A stretch of DNA of 64,000 nucleotides from CAXSEF01 sp964236585 (GCA_964236585.1 CAXSFE010000002.1:31982-95981); one strand, 5' to 3'; counted from the first letter of the stretch, positions 1-10,727 are shown. Numbers and translations are program-made. Notes: generated by a model not told the origin, from the sequence alone.

Positions 1-1146
1 GCCCCGAGCCCCGCGCTGCTGCCCGCCGGCCTGCGAGACCTGCTGCCACCGGAGGCCGAGACCGAGGCCGCCTCGGTCGAGGTGCTGATGGCCGCCTTCG
101 CGGCGCACGGCTACCAGCGGGTCAAGCCGCCGCTGCTGGAGTTCGAGGACGGTCTGTTCGCCGGGCCGGGCGCCGCCGTCGCCGACCAGACCTTCCGGGT
201 GATGGACCCGGACACGCACCGCATGATGGGGCTGCGCGCCGACATCACGCCGCAGGTCGGGCGGATCGCGGCGACCCGGCTGTCGCAGGCGCCCAGGCCG
301 CTTCGGCTGTCGTACGCCGGGCAGTGCGTGCGGGTGCGGGCCGGGCAGATGGCGTCGGGGCGCCAGGTGCCGCAGGCGGGCATCGAGCTGATCGGCGTCG
401 ACACCGCGGAGGCGGACGCGGAGACCATCCTGGTGGGAGCGGAGGCGCTGGCGGCGCTGGGGCTGACGCAGGTGAGCTTCGACCTGATGCTGCCGCAGAT
501 GGCGCCGACCCTGCTGGACTGGGCGGGGATCGGGCCGGGGGAGACGCGCGCCGCCCTGACTCACGCGCTCGACCGCAAGGACGAGGCGTCGGTGACCCGG
601 ATCGGGGCGCGGCTCGACGGGCCGATCACCGGGATCCTGACCGACCTGCTGCGGGCATCCGGGCCGGCGGACAGCGCGCTGGAGGCACTCGCGCGGGTGA
701 AGCTGCCGCCGGCGGCGTTCGCGCTGGCGGTGCGGCTGCACGAGGTGGCGGGCGTGCTGCGCAGGCGGGCACCGGGCCTTCGCCTGACGGTCGACCCGAT
801 CGAGTTCCGCGGCATGCGCTACCACACGGGGCTGTGCTTCTCGATCTACTCGCCCCTGCTGCACGACGAGCTGGGGCGCGGCGGGCGCTACGTGTCGGGC
901 GAGGCGGAGCCGGCGGCGGGCATGACGCTGTTCGCCGACGTGGTGCTGCGCGCGGCATCGTCGCGGCCGGCGCCGCCGCGGGTGTTCGTGCCGCGCGGCA
1001 GCGACCCGGCACGGGCGCAGGCGCTGCGGGCAGGGGGGTTCGTCACGGTGGCGGGGCTGGCGGACGTGGCGGACGCGGGGGCGGAGGCGGCGCGGCTGCT
1101 GTGCACGCACGTGCTGCGGGACGGGGCGGCGGTGGCGGTGCCGTAG
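1..1146 (+). CDS. hisZ: ATP phosphoribosyltransferase regulatory subunit HisZ (5' end cut by window)
   Basis: The frame is open from base 1, so the true start lies left of the window. The protein resembles the catalytic core of histidyl-tRNA synthetase without the anticodon domain, as expected of HisZ, which activates the short-form HisG in the first step of histidine synthesis. Visible marks are the class II synthetase-like stretch MGLRADITPQVGRIA, the start-proximal LLPAGLRDLLPPEAE, and the glycine-rich segment FRGMRYHTGLCFSIY. The visible 381 residues are close to the usual full length, so only a few residues are missing. hisG is not visible. A tail of variable sequence ends the protein, followed 35 bp later by a palindromic element. 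Family identity is firm; function is inferred from the family. Confidence 0.93.
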   Translation, partial: APSPALLPAGLRDLLPPEAETEAASVEVLMAAFAAHGYQRVKPPLLEFEDGLFAGPGAAVADQTFRVMDPDTHRMMGLRADITPQVGRIAATRLSQAPRPLRLSYAGQCVRVRAGQMASGRQVPQAGIELIGVDTAEADAETILVGAEALAALGLTQVSFDLMLPQMAPTLLDWAGIGPGETRAALTHALDRKDEASVTRIGARLDGPITGILTDLLRASGPADSALEALARVKLPPAAFALAVRLHEVAGVLRRRAPGLRLTVDPIEFRGMRYHTGLCFSIYSPLLHDELGRGGRYVSGEAEPAAGMTLFADVVLRAASSRPAPPRVFVPRGSDPARAQALRAGGFVTVAGLADVADAGAEAARLLCTHVLRDGAAVAVP

Positions 1147-1180
1147 GGCGGCCGGGTGGGTCCTGGCTTGACGCCAGGAA

Positions 1181-1342
1181 GCAAGGCTGGGCTCTGCCCA
1201 GACCCGCCAAAGGCGGAGCCTTTGGAAACCACTGCTTCAGGGCGGAGGCCCGACGTTGCGGGCTGTGCCGCAGGCCCAAATGGAGGCCGGTCCAGGGGCG
1301 CTGCCCCTGGCGGGTCCAGGGCAGAGCCCTGACCTTGCTTTC
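1181..1342. repeat. GC-rich multi-hairpin intergenic element, copy 1
   Basis: Between hisZ and purA. Left outer hairpin CTGGGCTCTGCCCAG, then CCAAAGGCGGAGCCTTTGG, a longer irregular middle without the usual CTTAAG, then CCAGGGGCGCTGCCCCTGG and the right outer hairpin CCAGGGCAGAGCCCTG. The outer ends read GCAAGG and CCTTGC, an inverted repeat. This is the longest full copy because of the irregular middle. Confidence 0.85.
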
Positions 1343-1436
1343 GCCGGCCGCACGGCTGGCGCGTGCCCTGCGCCGGGTGGCACAAGAGGCCGGCATCGGA
1401 CTCGCGGCGTGCCGCGGGAAGCTGGAGGACTGGCGG

Positions 1437-2726
<1,290 letters not shown>

Positions 2727-2735
2727 GGCGGGGGA

Positions 2736-2864
2736 GCAAGGCGGGGCTCTGCCCAGACCCGCCAGGAGCGAAGCCGCCCCTGGACCCGGCTTTGCTTAAG
2801 TAACGGGTTTCAAAGGCTCCGCCTTTGGCGGGGTTCAGGGGCAGAGCCCCTGGCCTTGCTTCCT
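2736..2864. repeat. GC-rich multi-hairpin intergenic element, copy 2
   Basis: Starts 9 bp after the purA stop. Outer left hairpin with the GGGCTCTGCCC core, a centre containing GCTTAAGT, a right inner hairpin CAAAGGCTCCGCCTTTG and the right outer hairpin CAGGGGCAGAGCCCCTG, ending in CCTTGCTTCC. Confidence 0.88.
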
Positions 2865-2881
2865 GCCTCTCGGGCCCGGCG

Positions 2882-2896
2882 TTAACCGCGGGTTAG
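2882..2896 (+). promoter_or_regulatory. TTAA-N7-TTAG box (CtrA-site-like), site 1
   Basis: TTAACCGCGGGTTAG, 49-63 bp before the ATG of the kinase-like gene. It differs by one base from the TTAA-N7-TTAA consensus of the alphaproteobacterial cell-cycle regulator CtrA. The same TTAG-ending variant, in the same orientation relative to the gene, occurs before the genes at 54996 and 59081. Binding by CtrA is inference. Confidence 0.4.
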
Positions 2897-2944
2897 GCGG
2901 CTCCGGGCCAGGGTGGCGCGTCAGAACGACGAAGCAACCCACTC

Positions 2945-4933
2945 ATGGCAGCAGAGCCGAAGGACGCGCCCATCGCAGGGCGCTTCGTGCCCGAACCCGA
3001 CCGGTCCGCCGCCTTCCTGGGGCCGGAGCTGCGCGGCGTGGCTGCGCGCGAGCCCGGGCGGGAGTGGCCCGGCGGGCTGGTGGCGCTGCGCGTGCTGCCA
3101 GCCGCGCCACCGCGTGCCGGCGCCATCCTCGCGCTTGCGGAGGCGGCGATCCCGGGCGTGCTGCTGCCTCTCGCCCACGGGGTCGCGGCCGGCGCCGCCT
3201 GGGTGGTGTGCCCGTCGCCGCCGGGGCCGGCGCTGTCCGTCGCCGCCAGGGCGTGGAGCGAGCAGGCGTTGCTCGCCGACGTGCTGCGTCCGGTCGCCAC
3301 GGCGCTGGACGCGCTGGCGCGGCTCGGCGTGACGCACCGCGCGGTCCGCCCCGACAACCTGTTCCGCGACGGCTCCGGCGAGGTGGTGCTGGGGCCGGCC
3401 TGGGCGGAGCCGCCCGCGAGCCTGCAGCCCGCGCTGTTCGAGCCGCCCGCCTCGCAGTGCTGCCTGAGGTCCGGGCGCGGCGATGGCGACATCGCCGACG
3501 ACGTCTATGCGCTCGGCGTGGTGCTGCTGTGCCTGGCGCTGGGCCGTGCGCCGCTCGCCGGTCTGGACGACGCGGCGATCCTGCGCCGCAAGGTGGAGCT
3601 GGGCAGCTACGACGCGCTGGTCGGCCCGGGCGACGTCTCGCCCGCGCTCGCCGACCTGCTGCGCGCCATGCTGTCCGAGGATCCGCAGCTCCGGCCCGCG
3701 CCCGCCCTGCTCCGCGACCCGGCCGCCACGCGGGCACGGCGCCTGGTGCCGCGCACGCTGCGCCCCGCCGAGCGCGCGATCGCGGTGGGGCCGGTGCAGG
3801 CCTGGAGCGCGCGAGGCCTGGCGCTGGCGCTGTCGCAGCATCCCGGGCCGGCCACCGTCCTGCTGCGCGGCGGCGCGGCGACGACGTGGCTGCGGCGCTC
3901 GCTCGGGGACAACGTGGCGGCCACGCGGGTCGAGGCCGCGCTCGCAGGGCTCGACCGCACGCACGAGTCGGTCGGCGTCATGCGCGCGGTGGCCCTGCTC
4001 GATCCCCTGGCGCCGCTGTGCTGGCGCGGCCTGTCGCTGTGGCCGGACGGGATCGGGCCGGCGCTGGTGCAGGCGCGCCAGGACCCGCCGATGCTGGCGG
4101 CGCTGCAGGAGCTGGTGACCTCGGAGGCGGTCCTGGGCTGGGCGCGCCTGCGTCCGCAGCGCAGCGACCCGGAGCGGCTGCGGGCGGAGACGCGCAGCCA
4201 CCGGCTCCTGCTCGGCTCCGACGCGGGGGGTGGCGGGTTGCCGGGCGCCAGGGCGGCGCGCCTGGTCTACGAGCTGAACCCGCTGCTGGCCTGCGCGTCG
4301 CCGGTGCTGGGGCGGCAGGTGGTGGTCGGCCTGCCTGACCTGCTGCCCGCGCTCGAGTTCGTGGCACAGGAAGGGGCGGGGGCGACCGCCCAGGCCGGCA
4401 GCGCGGTGGCGCAGCGCGGCGGCACCGAGAAGCCGGCCGCCTCGCCGCTGCCGCTGGACGCGGAGATGCTGGCCTTCGTGGCGGCGCGCCATGGCCAGCG
4501 GCCCGACGATGCCGCCGTGTCGGGCGCCGCGATGCGCCAGGCGCAGCTGCTCGGCCTGCTGCAGCAGCGCCTGCGGTCGGGCCCTCTCCCCGCGCTGGCC
4601 GGCTGGCTGCTGCGCAGCGGGCTGTCGGACCTGTCGGCCTGGCGCAACCGCGACACGCGGGAACGCCTGGGCGCGCGGCTGTCGGAGCTGGCCGCGCAGG
4701 GGCTGCTGTCCGACATGGTGACGCTGCTCACCGACGACGCGGCACTCGGCCGCGACGAGGCCGGCGCCGACCTGGCCCGGGCGGAGGTGGCGCGCATCGA
4801 CGCGCAGCTCGCCGGCCTCGCGGCGCGGCGCGGCGGCCGGCTGGAGATGGCGCGCCGGACCGGGCGCGACATCGTCGGCAGCGTCGGCCTGGTGCTCGCC
4901 GCGGGCTTCCTGATCCTGGCCGTGCTGTCGTGA
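2945..4933 (+). CDS. Membrane-anchored protein-kinase-fold protein with degenerate catalytic loop
   Basis: 662 residues. The N-terminal third has the layout of a Ser/Thr protein kinase: a catalytic-loop equivalent THRAVRPDN at about residues 130-138 and the helix-F-like stretch DIADDVYALGVVLLCLALG at about 180-200. The usual HRD aspartate is Ala (HRA) and the DFG magnesium motif is replaced by LGPAW, so it is probably a pseudokinase; the asparagine of the loop is kept. The long middle and C-terminal part is alpha-helical, Ala/Leu-rich and unassigned. The last 23 residues (GRDIVGSVGLVLAAGFLILAVLS) form one membrane segment, so the bulk would face the cytoplasm as a tail-anchored protein. A small membrane protein follows 22 bp downstream. 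Substrate and role are unknown. Confidence 0.7.
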   Translation: MAAEPKDAPIAGRFVPEPDRSAAFLGPELRGVAAREPGREWPGGLVALRVLPAAPPRAGAILALAEAAIPGVLLPLAHGVAAGAAWVVCPSPPGPALSVAARAWSEQALLADVLRPVATALDALARLGVTHRAVRPDNLFRDGSGEVVLGPAWAEPPASLQPALFEPPASQCCLRSGRGDGDIADDVYALGVVLLCLALGRAPLAGLDDAAILRRKVELGSYDALVGPGDVSPALADLLRAMLSEDPQLRPAPALLRDPAATRARRLVPRTLRPAERAIAVGPVQAWSARGLALALSQHPGPATVLLRGGAATTWLRRSLGDNVAATRVEAALAGLDRTHESVGVMRAVALLDPLAPLCWRGLSLWPDGIGPALVQARQDPPMLAALQELVTSEAVLGWARLRPQRSDPERLRAETRSHRLLLGSDAGGGGLPGARAARLVYELNPLLACASPVLGRQVVVGLPDLLPALEFVAQEGAGATAQAGSAVAQRGGTEKPAASPLPLDAEMLAFVAARHGQRPDDAAVSGAAMRQAQLLGLLQQRLRSGPLPALAGWLLRSGLSDLSAWRNRDTRERLGARLSELAAQGLLSDMVTLLTDDAALGRDEAGADLARAEVARIDAQLAGLAARRGGRLEMARRTGRDIVGSVGLVLAAGFLILAVLS

Positions 4934-4955
4934 CGGCCGCACGGGCGAACAGGGC

Positions 4956-5423
4956 ATGAGCAGGCAGGCTGCGCGCGGCGTGCAAGGCGATCCCGGGCGG
5001 CGCGCCGGGTCGCTGCGCTGGGTCCAGGGCATGGGATGCGGGCTGCTGCTGGCGGTCTCGCCCGCGTCGCTGCTGCTGCTGGCCGGCCTCATGGCGCCGC
5101 TTGCGCCCGCGCTGCTCAGCGACAGCACGGCGGGCCGCCCCGTCGCCCGCTCCGTCGCGCTGTTCGGGGCCGCGCTGTCGATCGGCCCGGTCATGCGGCT
5201 GTGGCATGCCGGCGGCGGCATGGCGGACGCGCTTGCGTTGCTGGGCGATGTCGGGGTGCTGGGTACGGCCTGGGCGGCCTGCGCTGTGGGCTGGCTGCTG
5301 GCGGAGCTTGCACCCGTGCTGGTCAGGGTTGCCCTGGACAAGAACGACCATGTCCAGGAGGCGGCGCTGCTGGCCGCGCGCAGGCGCCTCGAGGAGCGTT
5401 GGGGCGTGGCGCCGCGCGGGTGA
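4956..5423 (+). CDS. Hypothetical membrane protein, about three membrane segments
   Basis: 155 residues, no family recognised. Hydrophobic stretches lie at about residues 27-52, 66-85 and 98-117, and the C-terminus is a charged helix (KNDHVQEAALLAARRRLEERW). The ATG is the first after the upstream stop and is preceded by GAACAGGGC, a weak ribosome site. It sits 22 bp after the kinase-fold gene and probably shares its message, which suggests the two proteins work together at the inner membrane; this is inference. It is followed by a hairpin element that separates it from the convergent mtnA. Confidence 0.65.
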   Translation: MSRQAARGVQGDPGRRAGSLRWVQGMGCGLLLAVSPASLLLLAGLMAPLAPALLSDSTAGRPVARSVALFGAALSIGPVMRLWHAGGGMADALALLGDVGVLGTAWAACAVGWLLAELAPVLVRVALDKNDHVQEAALLAARRRLEERWGVAPRG

Positions 5424-5443
5424 GGGCCGATGGTGTGTCGCAG

Positions 5444-5569
5444 GCAAGGTTGAGGCTCTGCCTCAAACTCCGCCAGAGGCGAGCCGCCCCTGGACCTGCT
5501 TGACTTAGGAAGGCCGGTCCAGGGAGGCTCCCCCTGGCGGGTCCAGGGCAGAGCCCTGGCCTTGCTTCC
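5444..5569. repeat. GC-rich multi-hairpin intergenic element, copy 3
   Basis: Fills the space between the convergent membrane-protein gene and mtnA and ends 2 bp from the mtnA stop codon. Left outer hairpin is the variant TTGAGGCTCTGCCTCAA; right hairpins are CCAGGGAGGCTCCCCCTGG (imperfect) and CCAGGGCAGAGCCCTGG. The centre is GACTTAGG. Confidence 0.88.
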
Positions 5570-5571
5570 TG

Positions 5572-6663
<1,092 letters not shown>

Positions 6664-6740
6664 GGCTGGCGGACTCTCGTGGCAGGGAGGGACATGGGCC
6701 GTGCCATACCAGCGGCCCTCGTGTCGAGCCACAGGCAGAA

Positions 6741-6867
6741 GCAAGGCCGGGCTCTGCCCAGACCCGCCAGGAGCGAAGCCGCCCCTGGACCCGGCTTTAC
6801 TTAAGCAATGGATTCCAAAGGCTCCGCTTTTGGCGGGGTCCAGGGGCAGAGCCCCTGGCCTTCCTTG
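6741..6867. repeat. GC-rich multi-hairpin intergenic element, copy 4
   Basis: Between the mtnA start and the stop of the UPF0262 gene, ending 14 bp from that stop. Left outer CGGGCTCTGCC core, inner CCAGGAGCGAAGCCGCCCCTGG (imperfect), centre TACTTAAGCA, right inner CCAAAGGCTCCGCTTTTGG and right outer CAGGGGCAGAGCCCCTG. Confidence 0.88.
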
Positions 6868-6881
6868 GCTGGTCGCCGGTG

Positions 6882-7376
6882 TCAGATCCGCTGGTGCAGC
6901 ACGCAGACCAGGGTGAACAGGCGGCGCGCGGTCTCGAAGTCGATGGCGATCTTGCGGTCGAGCCGCTGCACGAGCAGCTCGGCGCCCTCGTTGTGCAGGC
7001 TGCGGCGTCCCATGTCGATGGCCTCCATGCGCGCCTCGCGGCCTTCCTCGACCGCCTTGACGTGGCTGTCGACCAGAAGCTGGTAGTCCTTGATCAGGCG
7101 GCGGAACGGGCCGAGCGCCAGCAGCGTGGCCATCAGCTTGCGGCCCGACTCGTCGCGCACGTCGAGCACTAGGCGGCCCTCCTGGACCGACAGGTGCAGG
7201 GCGAACGGCCCGACCTGGCCCGACGGGGAGAACAGGTTGCCCGCCGAGAGGTCGGCCACCGCCTGCGCGCGGTCGGCCTCCTGCAACGGCGACAGCCGGC
7301 CGAGCACCTCGCCTTCGAGGACGACCCGGGACAGCTTCTGGGTGTCGGTCGGCAGCGGCAGCACCGCCTCAGGCAT
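6882..7376 (-). CDS. UPF0262 family protein
   Basis: 164 residues. It ends with the family's most conserved part, IDMGRRSLHNEGAELLVQRL followed by KIAIDFETARRLFTLVCVLHQ. UPF0262 is a cytosolic family largely restricted to Alphaproteobacteria with no established function. The ATG at 7376 overlaps the end of the upstream DUF983 gene by 8 bp (ATG inside the last codons of that gene), which indicates translational coupling; the frame is open further upstream but that stretch codes for the other gene in another frame. Downstream lies a hairpin element. Confidence 0.9.
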   Translation of the reverse strand: MPEAVLPLPTDTQKLSRVVLEGEVLGRLSPLQEADRAQAVADLSAGNLFSPSGQVGPFALHLSVQEGRLVLDVRDESGRKLMATLLALGPFRRLIKDYQLLVDSHVKAVEEGREARMEAIDMGRRSLHNEGAELLVQRLDRKIAIDFETARRLFTLVCVLHQRI

Positions 7377-7878
7377 GAGGCCTGCCGGACAGTGCCGTGG
7401 CGTCGTGCGCGTTGCCGTGCCGGGTCGCGAGAAGGTTGCCGCCCGGGCGGGCCGCGTCGGTGTCGTCACGCAGGAGGCCGAGGCGCAGCATCAGCCCCAC
7501 GGTCGCGCCCTTGACCGGCCGCATCAGCGCGAGCGTCAGCACCAGGGTGAACGGCAGGAAGGTCGCGGCATACAGCCAGAGCGGCGGGGCCCAGAGCTGC
7601 TCAACCAGCACCAGCAGGCCGATCACCACGTGGGCCACGATGACGATCGTGAAGTACGGCGGCGCGTCGTCCGCGGGAACCTCGCCGAGCGGGGCGTGGC
7701 AGTGCGGGCAGGCCGGCGCGATCCGCAGGAAACCGGCAAACAGCCGCGACTCACCGCAGGCCGGGCAGCGCCCCACGGCGCCACGGCCCATCGCGACCAG
7801 GACCGGCGGCTGCGGCCATGCGGTCGGCGCCGGGGCGCGGTCGGCTTCCCAGCGGACCGGGGGCATCATGTCTGGCAT
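7369..7878 (-). CDS. DUF983 family zinc-ribbon membrane protein
   Basis: 169 residues. An N-terminal zinc-ribbon with two Cys pairs (CPACGESRLF and CPHCHAPLG, about residues 38-62) is followed by two membrane segments, about residues 75-93 and 102-120. This arrangement is that of DUF983, a common alphaproteobacterial family, sometimes found near cytochrome oxidase genes; no such genes are here. The ATG at 7878 (MPDMMPPVRWEA) is preceded by GAGAGCAGCAAG. It heads a two-gene unit with the UPF0262 gene, and it faces panC across a 226-bp divergent region. Function unknown. Confidence 0.85.
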   Translation of the reverse strand: MPDMMPPVRWEADRAPAPTAWPQPPVLVAMGRGAVGRCPACGESRLFAGFLRIAPACPHCHAPLGEVPADDAPPYFTIVIVAHVVIGLLVLVEQLWAPPLWLYAATFLPFTLVLTLALMRPVKGATVGLMLRLGLLRDDTDAARPGGNLLATRHGNAHDATALSGRPHA

Positions 7879-8104
7879 CTTGCTGCTCTCCTGCCGGCTG
7901 TCACGATGCTGCGTGGCAAGCCCGGCGCGTCCTGCGCGTCGTGGCCGGTCCGGCACGTTCCCCATCTGGGGTGTCCGGACGCCGATGTCACGCACTTGTC
8001 GTCCAGGCCGTGACCCGCCAGACCGGGCGCCCCGGACCAGGCAGGGCGGGCGGGCCGCGGCGCTGGCGGGCAGGCCGTGGCGTTGCGGCGGGAGGAGAGG
8101 CGGC

Positions 8105-9034
8105 ATGCGGATCGCGCGGACCCTGGCGGAGCTTGCCGCGGCGAGGGCCGAGCTTGTCGGGCCGGTCGGGCTGGTGCCGACGATGGGCGCGCTGCACGAG
8201 GGCCATCTGGCGCTGCTGGCGGCGGCGCGGCAGGACTGCCGCTCGGTCGTGGCCTCGATCTTCGTCAACCCGCTGCAGTTCGCGGCGACCGAGGACCTGT
8301 CCCGCTACCCGCGCGACGAGGCGGGCGACCTCGAGGCGCTGCGCGGCGCCGGCTGCGCGCTGGCGTGGCTGCCGGACGTGGCGGCGATGTATCCACCGGG
8401 CGACGCGACCGAGATCGTGCCGGGCGGCCCTGCGCTTGGCTGGGAGGGCACGCAGCGGCCGGGGCATTTCCGGGGCGTGGCCACCGTCGTCGCCAAGCTG
8501 CTCGGCCAGGTCATGCCGCGGCGCGCGTATTTCGGGGAGAAGGACTGGCAGCAGCTGCGGGTGGTGCATCGCATGGTGGCCGACCTGCACCTGCCGGTCG
8601 AGGTGATCGGCGTGGCGACGCGGCGTGATCCCGACGGGCTGGCGCTGTCGTCGCGCAACCGGTTCCTGTCCGGGGCTGAGCGGGCAGTCGCGCCGCTGCT
8701 GCCGGCGACGCTGCGACAGGCCGCCGCGGACATCGCGGCACTTTCGCGTGAACGGCCGGTGCGCGGCGCCGCACGAACCGGGCCGGACCCGGGCGGCCCG
8801 GCGCCGCTGTCGCCCGCCGGGCAGGCCGGTCGTGTCGGGTCGGTGCTGCACCAGGCGAGGCAGGCGCTGGAAGGGGCGGGCTTCGCGGTGGAATACCTGG
8901 CGCTGGTCGAGCCGGACAGCCTGCACGAGGTTCGCGACGTCGTGGCGGCGTCGGCACCCGGACCGAGGCTGATCGTCGCGGCGCGGCTGGGCACGGTGCG
9001 GCTGCTCGACAACGTCGGCCTGCCGGCCGGCTGA
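8105..9034 (+). CDS. panC: Pantothenate synthetase
   Basis: Condenses pantoate with beta-alanine using ATP, the last step of vitamin B5 synthesis. 309 residues, somewhat longer than the usual 280. Nucleotide-binding motifs PTMGALHEGHLALL (residues about 25-38), FVNPLQF, the YFGEKDWQQL segment and LALSSRNRFLSG are intact. A Pro/Gly/Ala-rich stretch at about residues 218-244 (VRGAARTGPDPGGPAPLSPA) looks like an insertion in the C-terminal domain and explains the extra length. The ATG follows a strong GGGAGGAGAGG ribosome site. panB is not in the window. Confidence 0.96.
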   Translation: MRIARTLAELAAARAELVGPVGLVPTMGALHEGHLALLAAARQDCRSVVASIFVNPLQFAATEDLSRYPRDEAGDLEALRGAGCALAWLPDVAAMYPPGDATEIVPGGPALGWEGTQRPGHFRGVATVVAKLLGQVMPRRAYFGEKDWQQLRVVHRMVADLHLPVEVIGVATRRDPDGLALSSRNRFLSGAERAVAPLLPATLRQAAADIAALSRERPVRGAARTGPDPGGPAPLSPAGQAGRVGSVLHQARQALEGAGFAVEYLALVEPDSLHEVRDVVAASAPGPRLIVAARLGTVRLLDNVGLPAG

Positions 9035-9056
9035 CGCCTTGGCGGGGCGGCAGCCT

Positions 9057-10076
9057 TCAGCGGGGGCGCGGCTCCGCCGCTGCGGCCAGGGCGGCGAGGA
9101 AGCGGGCGGCCTGCGCCGGCCATGCCGGCAGGTCCTGTCCGCTCGCCCAGGCCGCCTCGGCCATGCGATGGCGGAGCGCGCCGTCGCAGATCATGCGGCG
9201 CAGGCACCGGGACAGGCCGACGTCGTCCTCCGTCGGGCATGACGCGGCCGCCTCCTCGGGCAGCGCGGTGCAGCCGGTCACGGCCACAGGGATGCCGCGG
9301 CGCAGCGCCTCGGCGATGGCGATCCCGGTGGTCTCCCGGCGCGATGCCAGCGCGAACAGGTCGGCACAGGCCCAGAGCTGCTCCAGCTCCTCGCCCGCCG
9401 GGCGCTCCAGCAGCCGCACCCGGTCCGCGATGCCGAGCGTGGCCGCGAGTGCGCCGAGCCCGGCGGTCCAGGCCGCCTCGCCGTGGCTGTCACCGGCGAT
9501 GGTCAGGCGCCAGTCCAGGTCGGGCAGGCGGGCCAGGGCGCGCAGCAGCACGTCGTGGCCCTTGCGCGGCGCCAGGCGGCCGACCGACAGCAGGTGGCAC
9601 GACCCGTCACCGGACCCCGTGCTGCGCGCGAACCGGGCCAGCCCGGGCTCCACCACGTGCAGGCGCGCCGCGGCCACGCCGAACTCGGCGACCAGCCGCG
9701 CGCCCACCCCTTCGCTGGTCGCCACCACGCGGGCGAGATGCGGCAGCACGCGGCGCTCGGCGGCGCGGATCCGGTCGCGTCGGGCGGGATCGGCGAGCGC
9801 CGTCGGATGGTGGACGAGCGCTGCGGCCCGGTTGTCCAGCCAGGCCGGCTCGTCGGCGCCGGCGTCGAACCAGGGCAGCACCATGCCGTCGATCACCGCC
9901 GTCGCTCCACCCGGCAGAGCGGCCCAGCCCTCGTGCGCCGCGATCTCGTCGGCGACCACGACCGTGGCGACACGGCAGCCAAGCTCGCGCAACGCCGCGG
10001 TGAGGTGCCGGTTGTAGGCGCTGCCGCCGCCGGCGGTGTCGGGGGAGGGCGGGACGAAGAACACCAGCTCGATCAT
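9057..10076 (-). CDS. Glycosyltransferase family 4 protein
   Basis: 339 residues with the GT-B fold pattern of GT4 enzymes. The N-terminal half starts with FFVPPSPDTAGGGSAYNRHL, the glycine-rich acceptor loop; the C-terminal half has LLSVGRLAPRKGHDVLLRAL and the E-x7-E nucleotide-sugar motif in ETTGIAIAEALRRGIPVAV. It would transfer a sugar from a nucleotide donor, in the cytoplasm, but the acceptor cannot be told from sequence and there is no polysaccharide cluster around it. ATG at 10076 is taken as start; a GTG directly before it is equally possible. It converges on panC with 22 bp between stops. Confidence 0.88.
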   Translation of the reverse strand: MIELVFFVPPSPDTAGGGSAYNRHLTAALRELGCRVATVVVADEIAAHEGWAALPGGATAVIDGMVLPWFDAGADEPAWLDNRAAALVHHPTALADPARRDRIRAAERRVLPHLARVVATSEGVGARLVAEFGVAAARLHVVEPGLARFARSTGSGDGSCHLLSVGRLAPRKGHDVLLRALARLPDLDWRLTIAGDSHGEAAWTAGLGALAATLGIADRVRLLERPAGEELEQLWACADLFALASRRETTGIAIAEALRRGIPVAVTGCTALPEEAAASCPTEDDVGLSRCLRRMICDGALRHRMAEAAWASGQDLPAWPAQAARFLAALAAAAEPRPR

Positions 10077-10328
10077 CACATCCGACGTAACACCGCGATG
10101 GGCACAGGCAAACCCTGAGCCGTGGACGCGCTGCCTCGGGGCGGCTCTGCCGGGCGGACGTGGCGCGAGGCAGCAGGGCTGGCGGCTCCGCCTTCGGCCT
10201 CCGCCAAGAACTTGCCGCTGGGCATCACGCCCTGAGGGTTGGTTGCCGAGGGCCTGTGCGTCCGGCGGGTCCGGCCGTGTCTGCTCTCACGAGCTCATCG
10301 GCACCTGCGACAGCCACGGCGCCACGGA
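10077..10328. other. Intergenic region without a gene
   Basis: Upstream of the glycosyltransferase gene and downstream of the flagellar flgN-like gene. Contains GC-rich inverted segments such as GGCGGCTCCGCC near 10180 that resemble a decayed copy of the palindromic family, but not enough to call one. No convincing open frame, tRNA or clear promoter seen. Confidence 0.4.
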
Positions 10329-10727
10329 TCAGGCGCGCGAGACCATGGCGTAGGCGTTCGGACGCGACACCGGGGATGGCCGACCCGGCCGCCCGTATCC
10401 GGGCGTCTCGGCGCGGACCTGCTGGCGGGCGGCGTCGGCGACGATGCCGATCACGCGCGCCTGCACGTCCATGGCCTGTTCCAGCAGCGCGATGTTGCGG
10501 CCGGCGAGTGCCTGCAGCTCCAGGCCGATGGTCCGGGCCTCCTCGCGTGCAGGGTCGTCGAGCAGCGGGATCGTGCCTGCGCGGGCCCGGTCGAACGCCG
10601 CGATCCGGCGCTGCTTGTCGTCGAGGAGCGTGATGGCGCCGGCGTGGTCGTGCGCGGCCAGCGCGGCGTTCTCGGCCAGCAGCACCTCGCCGAGCGCGCG
10701 CGCCGCCAGGATCAGCTCGTTGGTCAT
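10329..10727 (-). CDS. FlgN-like flagellar protein (putative export chaperone)
   Basis: 132 residues, predicted almost entirely helical for the first 105 residues (ELILAARALGEVLLAENAAL...), with a disordered tail. Length, helical heptads and place behind flgI and a FlgJ-type rod gene fit FlgN-like chaperones, which escort hook-filament junction proteins to the export gate. FlgN proteins conserve little sequence, so the assignment rests mainly on position. Its ATG overlaps the stop of the upstream gene (ATGA), so the two are translationally coupled as the last genes of the flgI unit. Confidence 0.6.
   Translation of the reverse strand: MTNELILAARALGEVLLAENAALAAHDHAGAITLLDDKQRRIAAFDRARAGTIPLLDDPAREEARTIGLELQALAGRNIALLEQAMDVQARVIGIVADAARQQVRAETPGYGRPGRPSPVSRPNAYAMVSRA

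Noticed and set aside
1181..1342. Hairpin elements as ordinary rho-independent terminators
   Set aside because: They have several paired modules and no T-run after the stems; terminator action is possible but the simple model does not fit.
10160..10230. Additional hairpin element after the glycosyltransferase promoter region
   Set aside because: Only short matching fragments; the CTCTG/CAGAG outer hairpins and CTTAAG centre are missing.
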